A stretch of 64,000 nt of DNA from Erythrobacter sp. YT30 (GTDB lineage Bacteria > Pseudomonadota > Alphaproteobacteria > Sphingomonadales > Sphingomonadaceae). The translations under genes were made by a program, and so were the position numbers. The DNA lies in assembly GCF_001542875.1 (NCBI RefSeq), contig NZ_LMAF01000002.1:705501-769500 (forward strand), in the 5' to 3' direction. Shown here piece by piece: positions 36,308-46,323 of the stretch; the stretch's first letter is position 1, and every line of letters starts with the position of its first letter. The notes beneath the pieces were generated by a model. That model made no database searches and was not told the origin of the DNA. It saw only the letters and a program-made list of their open reading frames with translations.

Positions 36308-37852
36308 TTACCTTTCCTTGGTAGCGGAGAAGGTGAGCTCGGGGTTCTTTTCGACCTGGTAATTCACATCCCAGGGGCTCTTCGCCATAAAGACAAGATC
36401 ACCATCGCGGTCTTTGGCCAAGTTCGCGCGGTTGAAGCTTTCAAATTCATCGAGCGCTTTTTGATTGCCCTTCAGCCAGCGCGCAGTCGCGAAAGGCGCT
36501 GCTTCTAGCGCGGCCTCCACTTTGTATTCTGCCGAAAGCCGCGAAATCAGGACGTCCAGCTGAAGCTGGCCAACGACTCCCACGATATGTTGAGCGCCGA
36601 TCTCAGGATAGAAGACCTGGATCACGCCTTCCTCTGAGAGGTCATCCAGCGCCTTGCGAAGCTGCTTTGTCTTTGTCGGATCCTTCAATTGAACTCTGCG
36701 CAGGATTTCAGGCGCGAAATTCGGGAGGCCTGTAAAGCGGACCTGATCTTTTTCGCTCAGCGTATCGCCAACCCGCAATGTGCCATGGTTGGGGATTCCG
36801 ATGATATCGCCAGCTTCCGCGGTGTCCGCGATTTCGCGATCCTGCGCGAAAAACAGGATGGGTGAATGGATCGCAATGGGCTTGCCCAGGCCTGATGGCG
36901 TCAGCTTCATGCCGCGTTTGAAGGTTCCCGACACCTGCCGCATAAAAGCGATGCGGTCGCGGTGATTAGGGTCCATATTCGCCTGAACCTTGAAAATGAA
37001 GCCCGTGACTTCATCATGCTCGGGCGCAATCCGTTCCTCACCTGCCGGTTGCGCGCGCGGCGGCGGGGCGTGTTTGGCTATTGCATCGATCAATTCGGTG
37101 ACGCCGAAATTCTTGAGCGCGGACCCGAAATAGACCGGTGTCAGGTCGCCATTGCGATATGCCTCGGCATCGAATTCGGGATAGCCGACTTGAGCCAGTT
37201 CAGCCTCTTCGGCGAACTCCGCGGGGATGGTTGGGCTTTCATCCCGCTTTCCAAGAAACTCTTTTGAAGCGCCTTCCGGACGGCTGACCGCTCCATCGGC
37301 GAAGTTCATGATGCCTTCGAATTGTCCGCCCATGCCGATGGGCCAGCTCTGGGGAGACACATCAAGCGCCAGCATATCGGCGACTTCATCAAGCGTTTCG
37401 AACGGGTCGCGCCCTTCGCGATCGACCTTGTTGACGAAGGTGATGATCGGCACCGAACGCAGGCGGCACACTTCGAACAGTTTGCGCGTCTGCGGCTCGA
37501 TACCCTTGGCCGCATCGATCACCATCACCGCCGAATCCACAGCAGTCAGCGTGCGGTAGGTGTCTTCGGAAAAGTCCTCGTGTCCCGGCGTGTCGAGCAG
37601 GTTGAAGGTGATGGTCTCGCCATCATACTCTTTCTCGAAAGTCATCACCGATGAGGTGACCGAGATACCGCGCTGCTGCTCGATCTTCATCCAGTCCGAA
37701 CGCGCTCGCCGTGCATCGCCGCGCGCCTTTACCTGTCCTGCAAGGTGGATCGCGCCGCCTTGCAAAAGCAGCTTTTCAGTCAGCGTCGTCTTACCCGCGT
37801 CAGGGTGCGAGATGATGGCAAAGGTGCGTCGGTTGCTTTTGGGATTGGACAT
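36308..37852 (-). CDS. prfC: peptide chain release factor 3
   Basis: GTPase that recycles RF1/RF2 from the ribosome. 514 residues from the ATG at 37852. G1 SHPDAGKTT, switch regions QQRGISVTSSV and DTPGHEDFSEDTYR, NKVD as G4. The stop of pheT lies 19 bases upstream. The region after the G domain (ILFFAQDREIADTAEAGDIIGIP) matches the RF3 domain II. Confidence 0.96.
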   Translation of the reverse strand: MSNPKSNRRTFAIISHPDAGKTTLTEKLLLQGGAIHLAGQVKARGDARRARSDWMKIEQQRGISVTSSVMTFEKEYDGETITFNLLDTPGHEDFSEDTYRTLTAVDSAVMVIDAAKGIEPQTRKLFEVCRLRSVPIITFVNKVDREGRDPFETLDEVADMLALDVSPQSWPIGMGGQFEGIMNFADGAVSRPEGASKEFLGKRDESPTIPAEFAEEAELAQVGYPEFDAEAYRNGDLTPVYFGSALKNFGVTELIDAIAKHAPPPRAQPAGEERIAPEHDEVTGFIFKVQANMDPNHRDRIAFMRQVSGTFKRGMKLTPSGLGKPIAIHSPILFFAQDREIADTAEAGDIIGIPNHGTLRVGDTLSEKDQVRFTGLPNFAPEILRRVQLKDPTKTKQLRKALDDLSEEGVIQVFYPEIGAQHIVGVVGQLQLDVLISRLSAEYKVEAALEAAPFATARWLKGNQKALDEFESFNRANLAKDRDGDLVFMAKSPWDVNYQVEKNPELTFSATKER

Positions 37853-37871
37853 ATATGCTTCAGACCAGCGC

Positions 37872-40277
37872 TTACCCGCGCAGTTCCGCCCCGAGCTTGG
37901 CTGCAGCTGCGATGATGGCATCGGAAATCGCCTTCAAGTCTTTATCCTTGAAGCTCTTTTCCTGCGGTTGCAGCGTCACTTCTATGGCGACCGATTTCTT
38001 GCCTTCGGGCACGCCTTCTCCGGCGAAGACGTCAAAGACTTTGGCACTGACAATGCTGGTCTTATCAGCAGATCGGACTGCGCGTGTGAGATCGTCTGCC
38101 GTTATCTCGTTTCCTACAAGAAATGCGAAATCGCGCCTTACGCTTTGCAGGGCTGGCGGTGTGAAGGGTGCGCGCGCAAATCCTACATTCGCTTTCTTTT
38201 GAGGGACTTGATCGAGGAAAATCTCCGCCGCCGCGACAGGACCATCCAAATCAAACGCCTTGAGCGTTGCTGGGTGAAGCATGCCAAAACGCGCAAGGAC
38301 CTTCTTTGGCCCTAAGCGCAGAGTCGCCGATTGTCCGGGGTGGTATTGCGTGCCCGTTCCTTCTGCCACCGGCTGCATCACCATCAACTTTGCCGCAGGC
38401 GCGCCCGCTGCCTCGAGCAGGTCGAGCGCAATCGCCTTGGCATCAAACGCATCGAAATGCGCCGCCTTGCCACTCGCCCAGCCGCGCTGCGTTTTCTCTC
38501 CACTAAGGACAACACCAAGCGTTGCGCGTTCATCGCTCAATCCATCCGCGCCCTTGAAGTACCGCCGCCCAAGCTCGAACAGCCGCGAGGTCTGCCCGCC
38601 GCGGTCCGCATTGCGCTTGGCCGCGATTAACAGGCCCGGAAGAAGCGAGGGCTGCATCACTTTCATGTCTTCGCTGATCGGATTGGCGAGCGACCACAAT
38701 TCCGCGCCTTCAGGCGCGAAATGCTGCGCTTCTGCTTCAGGCAGGAAACACCACGTAACGGCCTCGTTGAGACCACTCGCGGCAGCCGCACGGCGCACTC
38801 GGCGCTCGGTGATCTGTGCCTGTGTCGCGGTTGGCCGCGCCACGCCTTCCATGCGGGGCAAAGCAACGCCTTCCACCTTGTCGAGGCCGTGAATACGCAC
38901 AACTTCTTCGACCAGATCGGCTGGACCTTCGATGTCGTGACGACGCAGCGGGCAGTTCACCTGCCAATCACCACCCACTTCGAAATCGAGGCTTTCCAGG
39001 ATCCGCTTCTGCTCATCGGCAGGCACATCCACCCCGCCCAGCTTCGCGGTCAAAGCTGTATCAAAAGCAACCACTTTTGCCTCGCTCGGCGGCGATCCGG
39101 CGCGGACGATATCGCTCGCTTCGCCGCCAGCCAATTCGACAATCAGCCCGGTCAGAAGATCGAGCCCCTCTTCGAGAAACGCAGGATCAACCCCGCGCTC
39201 AAACCGGGTGCGCGCATCGGATGCAAGGCCCAGTCTGCGCCCCGTCACCCCGATGCGGGCGGGATCGAAATAGGCGATCTCAAGTAGTACGTCGCTCGTG
39301 TCATCCTGAACGCCCGAATTCTCACCGCCCATAATGCCGGCAATATCGTGGACTTCGTTATCGTCCGCGATCACCACCATACTTTCATCGAGCGTGTAGG
39401 TTTTCTCATTGAGCGCCAGCACTTGCTCGCCAGCTGTGGCGCGCCGAGCGACGACGGCTCCTGAGAGCTTTGCCAGATCATAGACGTGCGCCGGGCGCCC
39501 AAAGGCGAGCATCAGATAGTTCGTCAGATCGACTAGCAGTGAAATCGGGCGCTGGCCCGCTGACTTCAGCCGTTGCTGGAGCCAATCGGGCGATGGGCCG
39601 TTTTTGACGCCTTTGATGACCCGCCCATAGAATGCAGGGCACCCTTCTGGATCATCTGTGCGGATTTCGACCGGGCATTCGCCGGACGCATCAAACTTGG
39701 GGAATGCGATGGGCTTCAATGTGCCAAGGCCAGCGGCTGCCAGATCGCGGGCAATACCGTAAACGCCCATGCAATCAGGGCGGTTGGGCGTGATGGCGAC
39801 ATCGATAATCGGCGATGAGCCTTGATAATCGGCAAAGCTGTGGCCGACGCTCGCATCATCGGGCAATTCGATAATGCCATCATGGTCTTCGCCGAGCTCA
39901 AGCTCGCGCGCGGAACACATCATGCCGGTGCTCTCAACGCCGCGAATGGCGGCCTTGCGCAGTTCCATGCCATTTGACGGAACGACCGCGCCGGGCAGGC
40001 CCAGCACTCCCTTCATCCCCGCGCGCGCATTGGGCGCGCCGCACACGACTTGCAGCGGATCGCCTTCGCCAGTGTCGACTTTCAGGACTTGCAGCTTGTC
40101 CGCATCAGGGTGCTTTTCCGCGCTCAAGACATGCGCGACCTTGAAGCCTTTCAGCGTCTCGGATGGATCTTCCACCCCTTCAACTTCGAGGCCGATCGCG
40201 TTCAACGCATCGGTGATCTCTGATAGCGAAGCGCCCGTGTCGAGATGGTCTTTGAGCCAGGTGGTCGAGAATTTCAT
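37872..40277 (-). CDS. pheT: phenylalanyl-tRNA synthetase beta subunit
   Basis: 801 residues, normal length. N-terminal tRNA-binding domain ([23 protein letters not shown]), B3/B4 editing domain ([26 protein letters not shown]), B5 helix-turn-helix and the C-terminal anticodon-binding domain ([21 protein letters not shown]). Forms an alpha2beta2 enzyme with PheS; start overlaps the pheS stop by four bases (ATGA), ensuring balanced translation. Confidence 0.97.
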   Translation of the reverse strand: MKFSTTWLKDHLDTGASLSEITDALNAIGLEVEGVEDPSETLKGFKVAHVLSAEKHPDADKLQVLKVDTGEGDPLQVVCGAPNARAGMKGVLGLPGAVVPSNGMELRKAAIRGVESTGMMCSARELELGEDHDGIIELPDDASVGHSFADYQGSSPIIDVAITPNRPDCMGVYGIARDLAAAGLGTLKPIAFPKFDASGECPVEIRTDDPEGCPAFYGRVIKGVKNGPSPDWLQQRLKSAGQRPISLLVDLTNYLMLAFGRPAHVYDLAKLSGAVVARRATAGEQVLALNEKTYTLDESMVVIADDNEVHDIAGIMGGENSGVQDDTSDVLLEIAYFDPARIGVTGRRLGLASDARTRFERGVDPAFLEEGLDLLTGLIVELAGGEASDIVRAGSPPSEAKVVAFDTALTAKLGGVDVPADEQKRILESLDFEVGGDWQVNCPLRRHDIEGPADLVEEVVRIHGLDKVEGVALPRMEGVARPTATQAQITERRVRRAAAASGLNEAVTWCFLPEAEAQHFAPEGAELWSLANPISEDMKVMQPSLLPGLLIAAKRNADRGGQTSRLFELGRRYFKGADGLSDERATLGVVLSGEKTQRGWASGKAAHFDAFDAKAIALDLLEAAGAPAAKLMVMQPVAEGTGTQYHPGQSATLRLGPKKVLARFGMLHPATLKAFDLDGPVAAAEIFLDQVPQKKANVGFARAPFTPPALQSVRRDFAFLVGNEITADDLTRAVRSADKTSIVSAKVFDVFAGEGVPEGKKSVAIEVTLQPQEKSFKDKDLKAISDAIIAAAAKLGAELRG

Positions 40278-41377
40278 GCCCGTGCTCCCACGCCAGCGGA
40301 AAGCGCTGGTTGGTCAACCGCAGCAAACCCATAATGCGAAAGCCAGCGCGGATCGCCATCGAAGAACGCGCGCAGATCGTTCATGCCGTATTTGAGCATG
40401 GCAATCCGATCAATGCCGAGGCCAAAGGCAAAGCCCTGATATTCATCCGGATCAACGCCTGCGAATTCCAGCACGCGGCGGTTCACCATGCCGCTACCGC
40501 CAAGCTCCATCCAGTCATGGCCTTCATCATCGCCATTTCCGCCCACAACGCGGCGGTCTCCTTCGTTCGAATACCCGACATCAACTTCAACCGATGGCTC
40601 GGTGAAGGGGAAATAGGATGGGCGCAGGCGCAAAGTGATGTCTTCGCGTTCGAAGAAAGCTTTGAAGAAAGTCTCAAGCGTCCATTTGAGGTGGCCGAGG
40701 TGAATGTCCTTGTCGATTACAAGGCCTTCTACCTGATGGAACATGGGCGTGTGGGTTGCATCGCTATCGCTGCGATAGACACGGCCCGGCGCAATGATGC
40801 GGATGGGCGCGCCTTGGTCTTTTAAGCTGCGGATTTGGACAGGCGAGGTGTGCGTGCGCAGCAGCATCTGGCCGCCATCAGGCGCAGCGTCCGGGAAATA
40901 GAACGTGTCGTGCATCGCGCGCGCAGGATGCGATTCATCCATGTTGAGCGCGGTGAAATTGTGCCAATCATCCTCAATCTCAGGACCGGTCGCGACGGCA
41001 AAGCCGAGATCGGCGAAAATCTCTGCAAGCTCGTCCATCACCTGGCTGACAGGATGGACTGAACCTTTGGCGCTTTCGGGCGCGGGCAAAGTGAGATCAA
41101 TGGTCTCAGCTGCCAATTGCGCTTCCAATGCGGCGCTTTCGAGCTCGCCCTTTTTCGCATCGAGCGCATCGGCAATCTCTGCGCGCACGGCCTGAATCGC
41201 AGGCGCCGCTTCGGAGCGTTCTTCGGGTGACATGCCGCCCAGTGTTTTGAGCGCAAGGCTGACCCAGCCCTTTTTGCCGAGCGCATCCAAGCGCACAGCT
41301 TCCAATGCATCGAGAGTGTCCGCCTTGGCTATCGCATCAAGCGCGGTTTGTTTCTGTGATGTAAGATCAGTCATCAT
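40274..41377 (-). CDS. pheS: phenylalanyl-tRNA synthetase alpha subunit
   Basis: 367 residues from the ATG at 41377 (adjacent ATG at 41374 possible). Class II motifs are seen: motif 2 ([28 protein letters not shown]) and motif 3 ([18 protein letters not shown]). N-terminal coiled coil over residues 5-85. Located downstream of rplT in the classical order rpmI-rplT-(araC)-pheS-pheT, with an AraC gene inserted. Nothing convincing as a Phe leader or T-box is seen in 41378-41558. Confidence 0.97.
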   Translation of the reverse strand: MMTDLTSQKQTALDAIAKADTLDALEAVRLDALGKKGWVSLALKTLGGMSPEERSEAAPAIQAVRAEIADALDAKKGELESAALEAQLAAETIDLTLPAPESAKGSVHPVSQVMDELAEIFADLGFAVATGPEIEDDWHNFTALNMDESHPARAMHDTFYFPDAAPDGGQMLLRTHTSPVQIRSLKDQGAPIRIIAPGRVYRSDSDATHTPMFHQVEGLVIDKDIHLGHLKWTLETFFKAFFEREDITLRLRPSYFPFTEPSVEVDVGYSNEGDRRVVGGNGDDEGHDWMELGGSGMVNRRVLEFAGVDPDEYQGFAFGLGIDRIAMLKYGMNDLRAFFDGDPRWLSHYGFAAVDQPALSAGVGARA

Positions 41378-41558
41378 TTGTCCTTGGCACTGGGCCTTGC
41401 CCCTTTCCTCGCCTCTTCCACCCGGATTTTCGCACCGGGTCACGATCCAGGCGCAAGGGCAGAGGGCGTGGGGAAGTCCAGTGGCGCTATTATTTCTGAC
41501 GCCCGCTAGCGGTATTCAAGGGGAGTTGCAAAGGGCTTTGCCCCTTGCGGCATGCCAA

Positions 41559-42515
41559 TCAGCGGGCCGGCTTGTCCAGGGTCTGTGCCGCAGATCCCCA
41601 AACGCGTGCCCTTGCCTCGACAAAAGCTGACAGGATGGGGTGATCAAGGCTCGCATATTCGCTCGGATTCATGGTCATAAATTCATGAAATTCGCGAGTG
41701 AACTGGGCCTGATCGTGGTAATGTTCGTCCATCGATTCCGTCCAGCGCTGGCCACCTCTTTGCCCCTCGTGGAGCATGAATGTTGTGAGGCTGCGCATGA
41801 AACGCTGGCGCCGCATCAAAAGCTTGGGCGTAAATCCGAAATAGCGGCGGCACACGCGCTCCAGAGTGCGAACGCTCATTCCGCTTGCATCGGCCAATTC
41901 GGCAACGCTGGCGAGCGTTTCATCGACGAGAGCCTTGTGAACGCGCAGGATCTTCGCCTCGTCCCGGTTCGGCCGCATTAGCGCACGCATGTTCGTGACG
42001 ATGGTTTCGTACTGCTCTTCTTCGTCAATTTCGGGATTGCACAAAACGTCTGTCATGCAGTCAAACTTTGCAAAAACAGGGTCTGTCGCGCCATTGCTGA
42101 CGATGTTAATTCGATCATAGGCGTCGACGTCCATGAAACGCGCCCAGCCTATCGGCAGGATGCCGATGCCCCAGACTTGCGAAGTGCCAAGCTCAAACCG
42201 GCAGGGGCGCGAGCTGGGCCCTGTGGCGCCAAATGGCGGCGCTTCGACGCGCGTGGATCCCAATTCAGCTTTGAGATCGCCGCCGGAGAAATAGCGCAGA
42301 TTTGCCCATTCCGGCTGGAGGTAGTCGACGACCGTGCCTGACCCCTTCACATCAAGGATCAGCCGGTAAAATGTGGTGAAGCAGCCGTCGAAATCGGCAG
42401 GCGGGGGATAGAAGCGGCTGCGGACGGTGTAATCGTCCGGTTCAGCAGCGTTTTGGCCGCCGAGCGTGGCGGACATCGCGCTTTTGACAGCGCCCGAGTG
42501 ATTCCCCTCGTTCAT
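41559..42515 (-). CDS. AraC family transcriptional regulator
   Basis: 318 residues. The C-terminal HTH_18 double helix-turn-helix is clear (TLASVAELADASGMSVRTLERVCRRYFGFTPK and then the second helix with DQAQFTREFHEFMTMNPSEY). The N-terminal half is a DUF6597-like sensor of unknown ligand. It sits between rplT and pheS. Its upstream region contains TACAAGTT direct repeats, which may be its own operator. Confidence 0.92.
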   Translation of the reverse strand: MNEGNHSGAVKSAMSATLGGQNAAEPDDYTVRSRFYPPPADFDGCFTTFYRLILDVKGSGTVVDYLQPEWANLRYFSGGDLKAELGSTRVEAPPFGATGPSSRPCRFELGTSQVWGIGILPIGWARFMDVDAYDRINIVSNGATDPVFAKFDCMTDVLCNPEIDEEEQYETIVTNMRALMRPNRDEAKILRVHKALVDETLASVAELADASGMSVRTLERVCRRYFGFTPKLLMRRQRFMRSLTTFMLHEGQRGGQRWTESMDEHYHDQAQFTREFHEFMTMNPSEYASLDHPILSAFVEARARVWGSAAQTLDKPAR

Positions 42516-42545
42516 AAGGCTTTAGTGCGCGAATTGACGGGAATT

Positions 42546-42575
42546 TACAAGTTTGTCGTCGCGTATCTACAAGTT
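42546..42575. promoter_or_regulatory. direct repeats TACAAGTT, 22-bp period, upstream of AraC gene
   Basis: Two exact copies (42546-42553, 42568-42575) lie 31-60 bases upstream of the AraC start. Direct repeats spaced two helical turns apart are the usual AraC-family operator layout. Autoregulation is inferred. Confidence 0.4.
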
Positions 42576-42595
42576 AGCCAAAAACGCGCACTCGC

Positions 42596-42634
42596 CTAAC
42601 AAAAACGGCGCCGCCCCGAGAGGCAGCGCCGTTT
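42596..42634 (-). terminator. rho-independent terminator of rpmI-rplT
   Basis: Minus-strand stem AAACGGCGCTGCC / GGCGGCGCCGTTT (one G-U wobble), followed by TTGTTAGG, i.e. a run of five T. Lies 31 bases beyond the rplT stop. Confidence 0.85.
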
Positions 42635-42665
42635 GAATTCTTTGAGCTTTTGGCCCTCACGCCAA

Positions 42666-43025
42666 TCAGGCGGGAAGCGCGTCTTTCGCTTGCGCGATGA
42701 TCGCTTTGAAAGCAGCTTCTTCGTTCATCGCCAGATCGGCCATGACTTTGCGGTCAAGCTCGATCCCCGCAAGCTTCACGCCGTGCATGAACTGCGAATA
42801 GGTGAGCCCTTCGGCGCGTACCGCTGCGTTGATGCGCTGGATCCAAAGCGCGCGGAAGCTGCGCTTTTTGACCTTGCGATCACGGTAAGCGTACTGGCCA
42901 GCCTTTTCGACGGCCTGGCGTGCAATACGAATGGTGTTTTTGCGACGACCGTGATAGCCCTTGGCTTGATCGAGGATCCGCTTGTGCTTGGCGCGTGTTG
43001 TCACGCCGCGTTTAATGCGAGGCAT
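42666..43025 (-). CDS. rplT: 50S ribosomal protein L20
   Basis: 119 residues beginning [29 protein letters not shown], the standard basic N-terminal extension for rRNA contact, with [19 protein letters not shown] end. 24 bases after rpmI. Followed by a terminator. L20 often represses its own operon by binding the leader; not tested here. Confidence 0.98.
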   Translation of the reverse strand: MPRIKRGVTTRAKHKRILDQAKGYHGRRKNTIRIARQAVEKAGQYAYRDRKVKKRSFRALWIQRINAAVRAEGLTYSQFMHGVKLAGIELDRKVMADLAMNEEAAFKAIIAQAKDALPA

Positions 43026-43049
43026 ATCTCTATCTCCTTGGAATCGCGA

Positions 43050-43253
43050 TCAATCGAGCCCGTATGGGGCCCATTTCTTGATTGTCTTTGCATCAGCGTC
43101 AGAGACAAGCGTGGTGCCGCGGTTCTGGCGGATATACTTTGCATTGTGGCTGATCAGACGGTGGCGTTTGCCTGCAACACCGTGCTTCACTTTGCCGGAT
43201 GCGGTGATTTTGAAGCGCTTCTTCACACCGCTTTTGGTCTTAAGCTTGGGCAT
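43050..43253 (-). CDS. rpmI: 50S ribosomal protein L35
   Basis: 67 residues from the ATG at 43253 ([15 protein letters not shown]); two codons upstream another ATG is less usual. Strong SD AAGGAGA. infC, usually first in this operon, is not upstream; a 147-base gap follows the SecD-like gene. A small hairpin (CCTGGC/GCCAGG, about 43288-43309) lies in the leader and could be an L20 autoregulatory element, but this is weak. Confidence 0.97.
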   Translation of the reverse strand: MPKLKTKSGVKKRFKITASGKVKHGVAGKRHRLISHNAKYIRQNRGTTLVSDADAKTIKKWAPYGLD

Positions 43254-43400
43254 TTTCATCTCCTTGATTGAGACACATCAGGCCAGCCCTGGCAGCCCTT
43301 GTCGCCAGGCCGGACTCGCAATTACGTGTCGTGAAGACGCGCCACATACTATTTCTGGCGCGCGATGCAAGGGTTTTGGCGACTTACGAATTGTGCTTAA

Positions 43401-44177
43401 TCAGTTCAGCACGCGCTCTTCGACAAGCGTGATCGGCACCGGCAAGGATCCTGATCGCAGCATGATTGCGAGCTCATTGGCGCTTTCATAAGTAAAGCCC
43501 CCCGATATCTGCACATGCCCACCCAGTATCGGTTCGCGCACGATTGGGACCGTGATGACCTTCCCGTCCAGGATCACTGCGATTTTCTTATCGACATTCG
43601 CTGCCGTGAATGCACCGAACAAGCGCTTGCCTTCCTCATCGAAGGAGAGGTTGACGACGGCTTCATCCGATCGCGCATCGAAACCCGCACGCGCTTCCTC
43701 AATTCGGCTTCCATCAAGCCCATCGATGATGCGGACTTTGGCCGATGGAAGCCCATCGGGCATGGGCAGGATGCGAGTTCCAGCTGGAAGGTCGCTCGGC
43801 AATGGATCACCGGGCAGGATTTCCTCACCGACCACGCCGAATTCCAGTGTCGTCCCGATACCCAGCAGATCCATCAGCTCGTCCCGATCATGCTCGAAAG
43901 GAATTGAGATAACGATCTGCCTGTCCTCGTTCGCTTCAACCGTGGCGGCGCTTTGACCCGTCGCATCAATCCGAGCGCGGATGACTTTGATCGCCGAATT
44001 CAAAGCCGTTTGCGGCGCCGACGGATCGTCAGAAATCTCGCCAATGGCCTCCTCGTCGAGTTCGAGAACATAGCTGTAAGTTGGAGTGGAGTTATCAGCC
44101 AGCGCTCCGCTTGCGGAAAACGCGAAGGTGCTGAGGATAAGAGACAGGCTCAGAACAATCGTGCGCATCTTGAGCAT
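43401..44177 (-). CDS. stand-alone SecD P1-domain-like periplasmic protein
   Basis: 258 residues. Signal peptide (IVLSLSLILSTFAFSASGALA) then a soluble part that matches only the large periplasmic P1 domain of SecD: ALNSAIKVIRARIDATG, QIVISIPFEHDRDEL, LGIGTTLEFGVV, and the hallmark DGKVITVPIVREPILGGHVQISGGFT ending ANELAIMLRSGSLPVPITLVEE. The six-helix RND membrane domain of SecD is absent and the gene ends properly with a stop. It follows hisN by 17 bases. A role helping or modulating export is a guess. Confidence 0.88.
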   Translation of the reverse strand: MLKMRTIVLSLSLILSTFAFSASGALADNSTPTYSYVLELDEEAIGEISDDPSAPQTALNSAIKVIRARIDATGQSAATVEANEDRQIVISIPFEHDRDELMDLLGIGTTLEFGVVGEEILPGDPLPSDLPAGTRILPMPDGLPSAKVRIIDGLDGSRIEEARAGFDARSDEAVVNLSFDEEGKRLFGAFTAANVDKKIAVILDGKVITVPIVREPILGGHVQISGGFTYESANELAIMLRSGSLPVPITLVEERVLN

Positions 44178-44194
44178 ATCCGAAATCTCAGTCC

Positions 44195-45064
44195 TTATTC
44201 GTCACCAATAGGCGGGAATTTAAAACCGCCGCTGCTTGGCAAAATGGAAGTGTCTTTTGACAGCCGTACGTTGGGCGCCAATTCACTCGATCCCATCGCC
44301 GCGAGAACATCTTCCAAACGCGCCGGATCGCCAAGCGCGATCACAGTCCCGTCGCTCCCTGCATCAAGCGGGTTGCCCTGCCAGTCCGACATGATCCCGC
44401 CAGCCCCTTCGACCACGGGCACTAATGCGGCGTAATCATGCACTTTCAGTCCGGCTTCCATGACGCAATCAACGTGGCCGCTAGCGAGCATCGCGTAATT
44501 GTAGCAATCGCCGCCATAGATCGGGAAAGGCCGCTTGGGATAAGCATTGACGACCAGGTTGAGCCAGGCATCGGATTGCTCCGCATCAAAGCAATGCGGG
44601 CTGGTAGTCGCAAGCGACATGCCTTCAACCGCCGGACAGGGCCGGGCTTTCACCGGCTTGCCATTCAAGGTCGTGCCCTCGCCAATCTGTCCGATCCAGC
44701 GCTCTTTTTGAACCGGCTGATCAATTACGCCCAGTACGGGCCAGCCTTCCTGATTAAGCGCAATCAGCGTCCCGAAAATCGCGCGGCCTGCAACAAAGCT
44801 CTGCGTTCCATCAATCGGATCGAGTACCCATTGCCGGCCCGCACCTTCATTGCGGGTGCCATATTCTTCACCAATAATCCCGTCATCGGGGCGCTCTTTT
44901 TCAATGATCGCGCGCATGGCTGCTTCGGCTGCGCGATCAGCTTCGGTGACGGCGGAATTATCGGCTTTTGTTTCGGCTTCCCAATCCCCTCGAAACAAAG
45001 GCAAAATTGCATCCCGAGCAGCATCGGTAAGTTTTTGAGCAAGTTCAATATCGGTAAGCGCCAT
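44195..45064 (-). CDS. hisN: inositol monophosphatase family histidinol-phosphatase
   Basis: 289 residues from the ATG at 45064. Mg-dependent IMPase motifs: WVLDPIDGTQSF (D-P-I-D-G-T), ADNSAVTEAD and KVHDYAALVPVVEGAGG. In alphaproteobacteria this branch (HisN) hydrolyses histidinol phosphate, final steps of histidine synthesis; an IMPase role is the alternative. Divergent from the second AraC gene. 17 bases before the SecD P1-like gene. Confidence 0.85.
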   Translation of the reverse strand: MALTDIELAQKLTDAARDAILPLFRGDWEAETKADNSAVTEADRAAEAAMRAIIEKERPDDGIIGEEYGTRNEGAGRQWVLDPIDGTQSFVAGRAIFGTLIALNQEGWPVLGVIDQPVQKERWIGQIGEGTTLNGKPVKARPCPAVEGMSLATTSPHCFDAEQSDAWLNLVVNAYPKRPFPIYGGDCYNYAMLASGHVDCVMEAGLKVHDYAALVPVVEGAGGIMSDWQGNPLDAGSDGTVIALGDPARLEDVLAAMGSSELAPNVRLSKDTSILPSSGGFKFPPIGDE

Positions 45065-45143
45065 CGGCCAATTCTGCCTGTAGATTTCAAGTAACTGCCC
45101 GCTCACTACACGCCCCAATTCGTGTGCCAAGCACAAGTTCGTG

Positions 45144-45192
45144 CTTAACACAGATGTAAAATTGGGATCATTTCGAAATAAGCTGTGTTAAG
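45144..45192. promoter_or_regulatory. 10-bp inverted repeat in hisN/araC divergent promoter region
   Basis: CTTAACACAG (45144-45153) and CTGTGTTAAG (45183-45192) are perfect inverted repeats with 29 bases between, 54-103 bases before the AraC start at 45246. Overlapping it on the left is a palindrome AAGCACAAGTTCGTGCTT (45129-45146). Either may be an operator for the adjacent AraC protein or another factor. Confidence 0.45.
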
Positions 45193-45245
45193 AGCGTCGT
45201 GACTGACAGGGGATGTCAGTCCAATAGATCAGGGCGCGCAGAGGT

Positions 45246-46178
45246 ATGTCTAAAAAACCAACGGGGGTTGAGCCGCGTTCAGGCATGACGCGCTCTGGCA
45301 TGCCGCTTTCCTTCAATCGCGCGCCTGCACCTGATCTTGATCCATGGATCGCGCGCATAGTCGTCGCCAAGGTTGACGCACCTTCTGACTTCGAGCTCAC
45401 CTGCGGCATCTGCAACGATATTGCGTTTCAGCGTGTGCTGCTGGGCGGCGAATGGATTGCGCATACGGCCGAGGGCCCCGTGAATGTGGGCGAGGAAGCC
45501 ATCCTGCTTGGCCCCCATTCGCGGCACATGGCGGTGCAGTGCAAAGGCACCCTTTCAACCGTAAATGTCGGGTTTCGCCCCGGAGCAAAACGGCAATTGT
45601 TCGGCATCACCGCTGCCGAAATCGTCGATCGCATCGTGCGCGTCGATAAATTCGAGCTGGTGGGCGATGATGGCAAACCCATCTTTGATCCCGATGGCGA
45701 AGCGATTGAATGGGCGCAGCAATTGGAAGAAAAGGTGCGCGAATATGTTCGCAAGCACGATCCACTTCCGCCCGATCCGATCAGCTCTGCTTTTGAACTT
45801 GCAAGCTTTGCCGATCCCAATATCGCGCCCGGAGATTTTGCCGAAAGCCACAATATCAGCCTGCGCCAATTGGAACGCGTGGTGCGGCGCGATTTTGGTC
45901 TCACGCCCAAAACCGTGCTGAGGCGGGCAAGAGCGCTTGACCTTGCAGCGCAAATGCTGGGGCTGTCCGATGAACGCGAAGAGGAGGAATTTCTCCTGCG
46001 CTATTTCGATCAATCGCACCTGATCCGCGAATTTCAGGCCTTTTTCGGGATCACCCCGCAAGCGTTCCGTTCAAGCGAGCGATTGCTGCTGACGATCAAT
46101 CTCGAAACCCGCGCAGCCCGGCGGCTGGAAGAGCTGCATCGGATCAAGCCTGGCCAGAAAAGGCCCTGGCAAAAATAG
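45246..46178 (+). CDS. AraC family transcriptional regulator (second)
   Basis: 310 residues. N-terminal half binds an unknown signal (SRHMAVQCKGTLSTVNVGFRPGAKRQLFG). C-terminal HTH_18 is split across GDFAESHNISLRQLERVVRRDFGLTPKTVLRR and DQSHLIREFQAFFGITPQAF. It resembles the first AraC gene at 41.5-42.5 kb in architecture. Divergent from hisN across inverted repeats. Confidence 0.92.
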   Translation: MSKKPTGVEPRSGMTRSGMPLSFNRAPAPDLDPWIARIVVAKVDAPSDFELTCGICNDIAFQRVLLGGEWIAHTAEGPVNVGEEAILLGPHSRHMAVQCKGTLSTVNVGFRPGAKRQLFGITAAEIVDRIVRVDKFELVGDDGKPIFDPDGEAIEWAQQLEEKVREYVRKHDPLPPDPISSAFELASFADPNIAPGDFAESHNISLRQLERVVRRDFGLTPKTVLRRARALDLAAQMLGLSDEREEEEFLLRYFDQSHLIREFQAFFGITPQAFRSSERLLLTINLETRAARRLEELHRIKPGQKRPWQK

Positions 46179-46323
46179 CCAAGCGCCGGCTTGTCAGCGC
46201 GGTACAGCGTGAACTTTTTCGAACAGCGCAAACAGACGCGGACAATCCCGCTTATCGTGTTGCGTTTTCATGACGCTGGGCTAGTCGATCCTTAACGCAC
46301 AAAGGTACGGGGATTCGCACACC

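Noticed and set aside
41520..41550. Hairpin GCAAGGGG / CCCTTTGC as a possible pheS leader or terminator
   Set aside because: No T-tract and on the far side of the AraC stop; no leader peptide with Phe codons.
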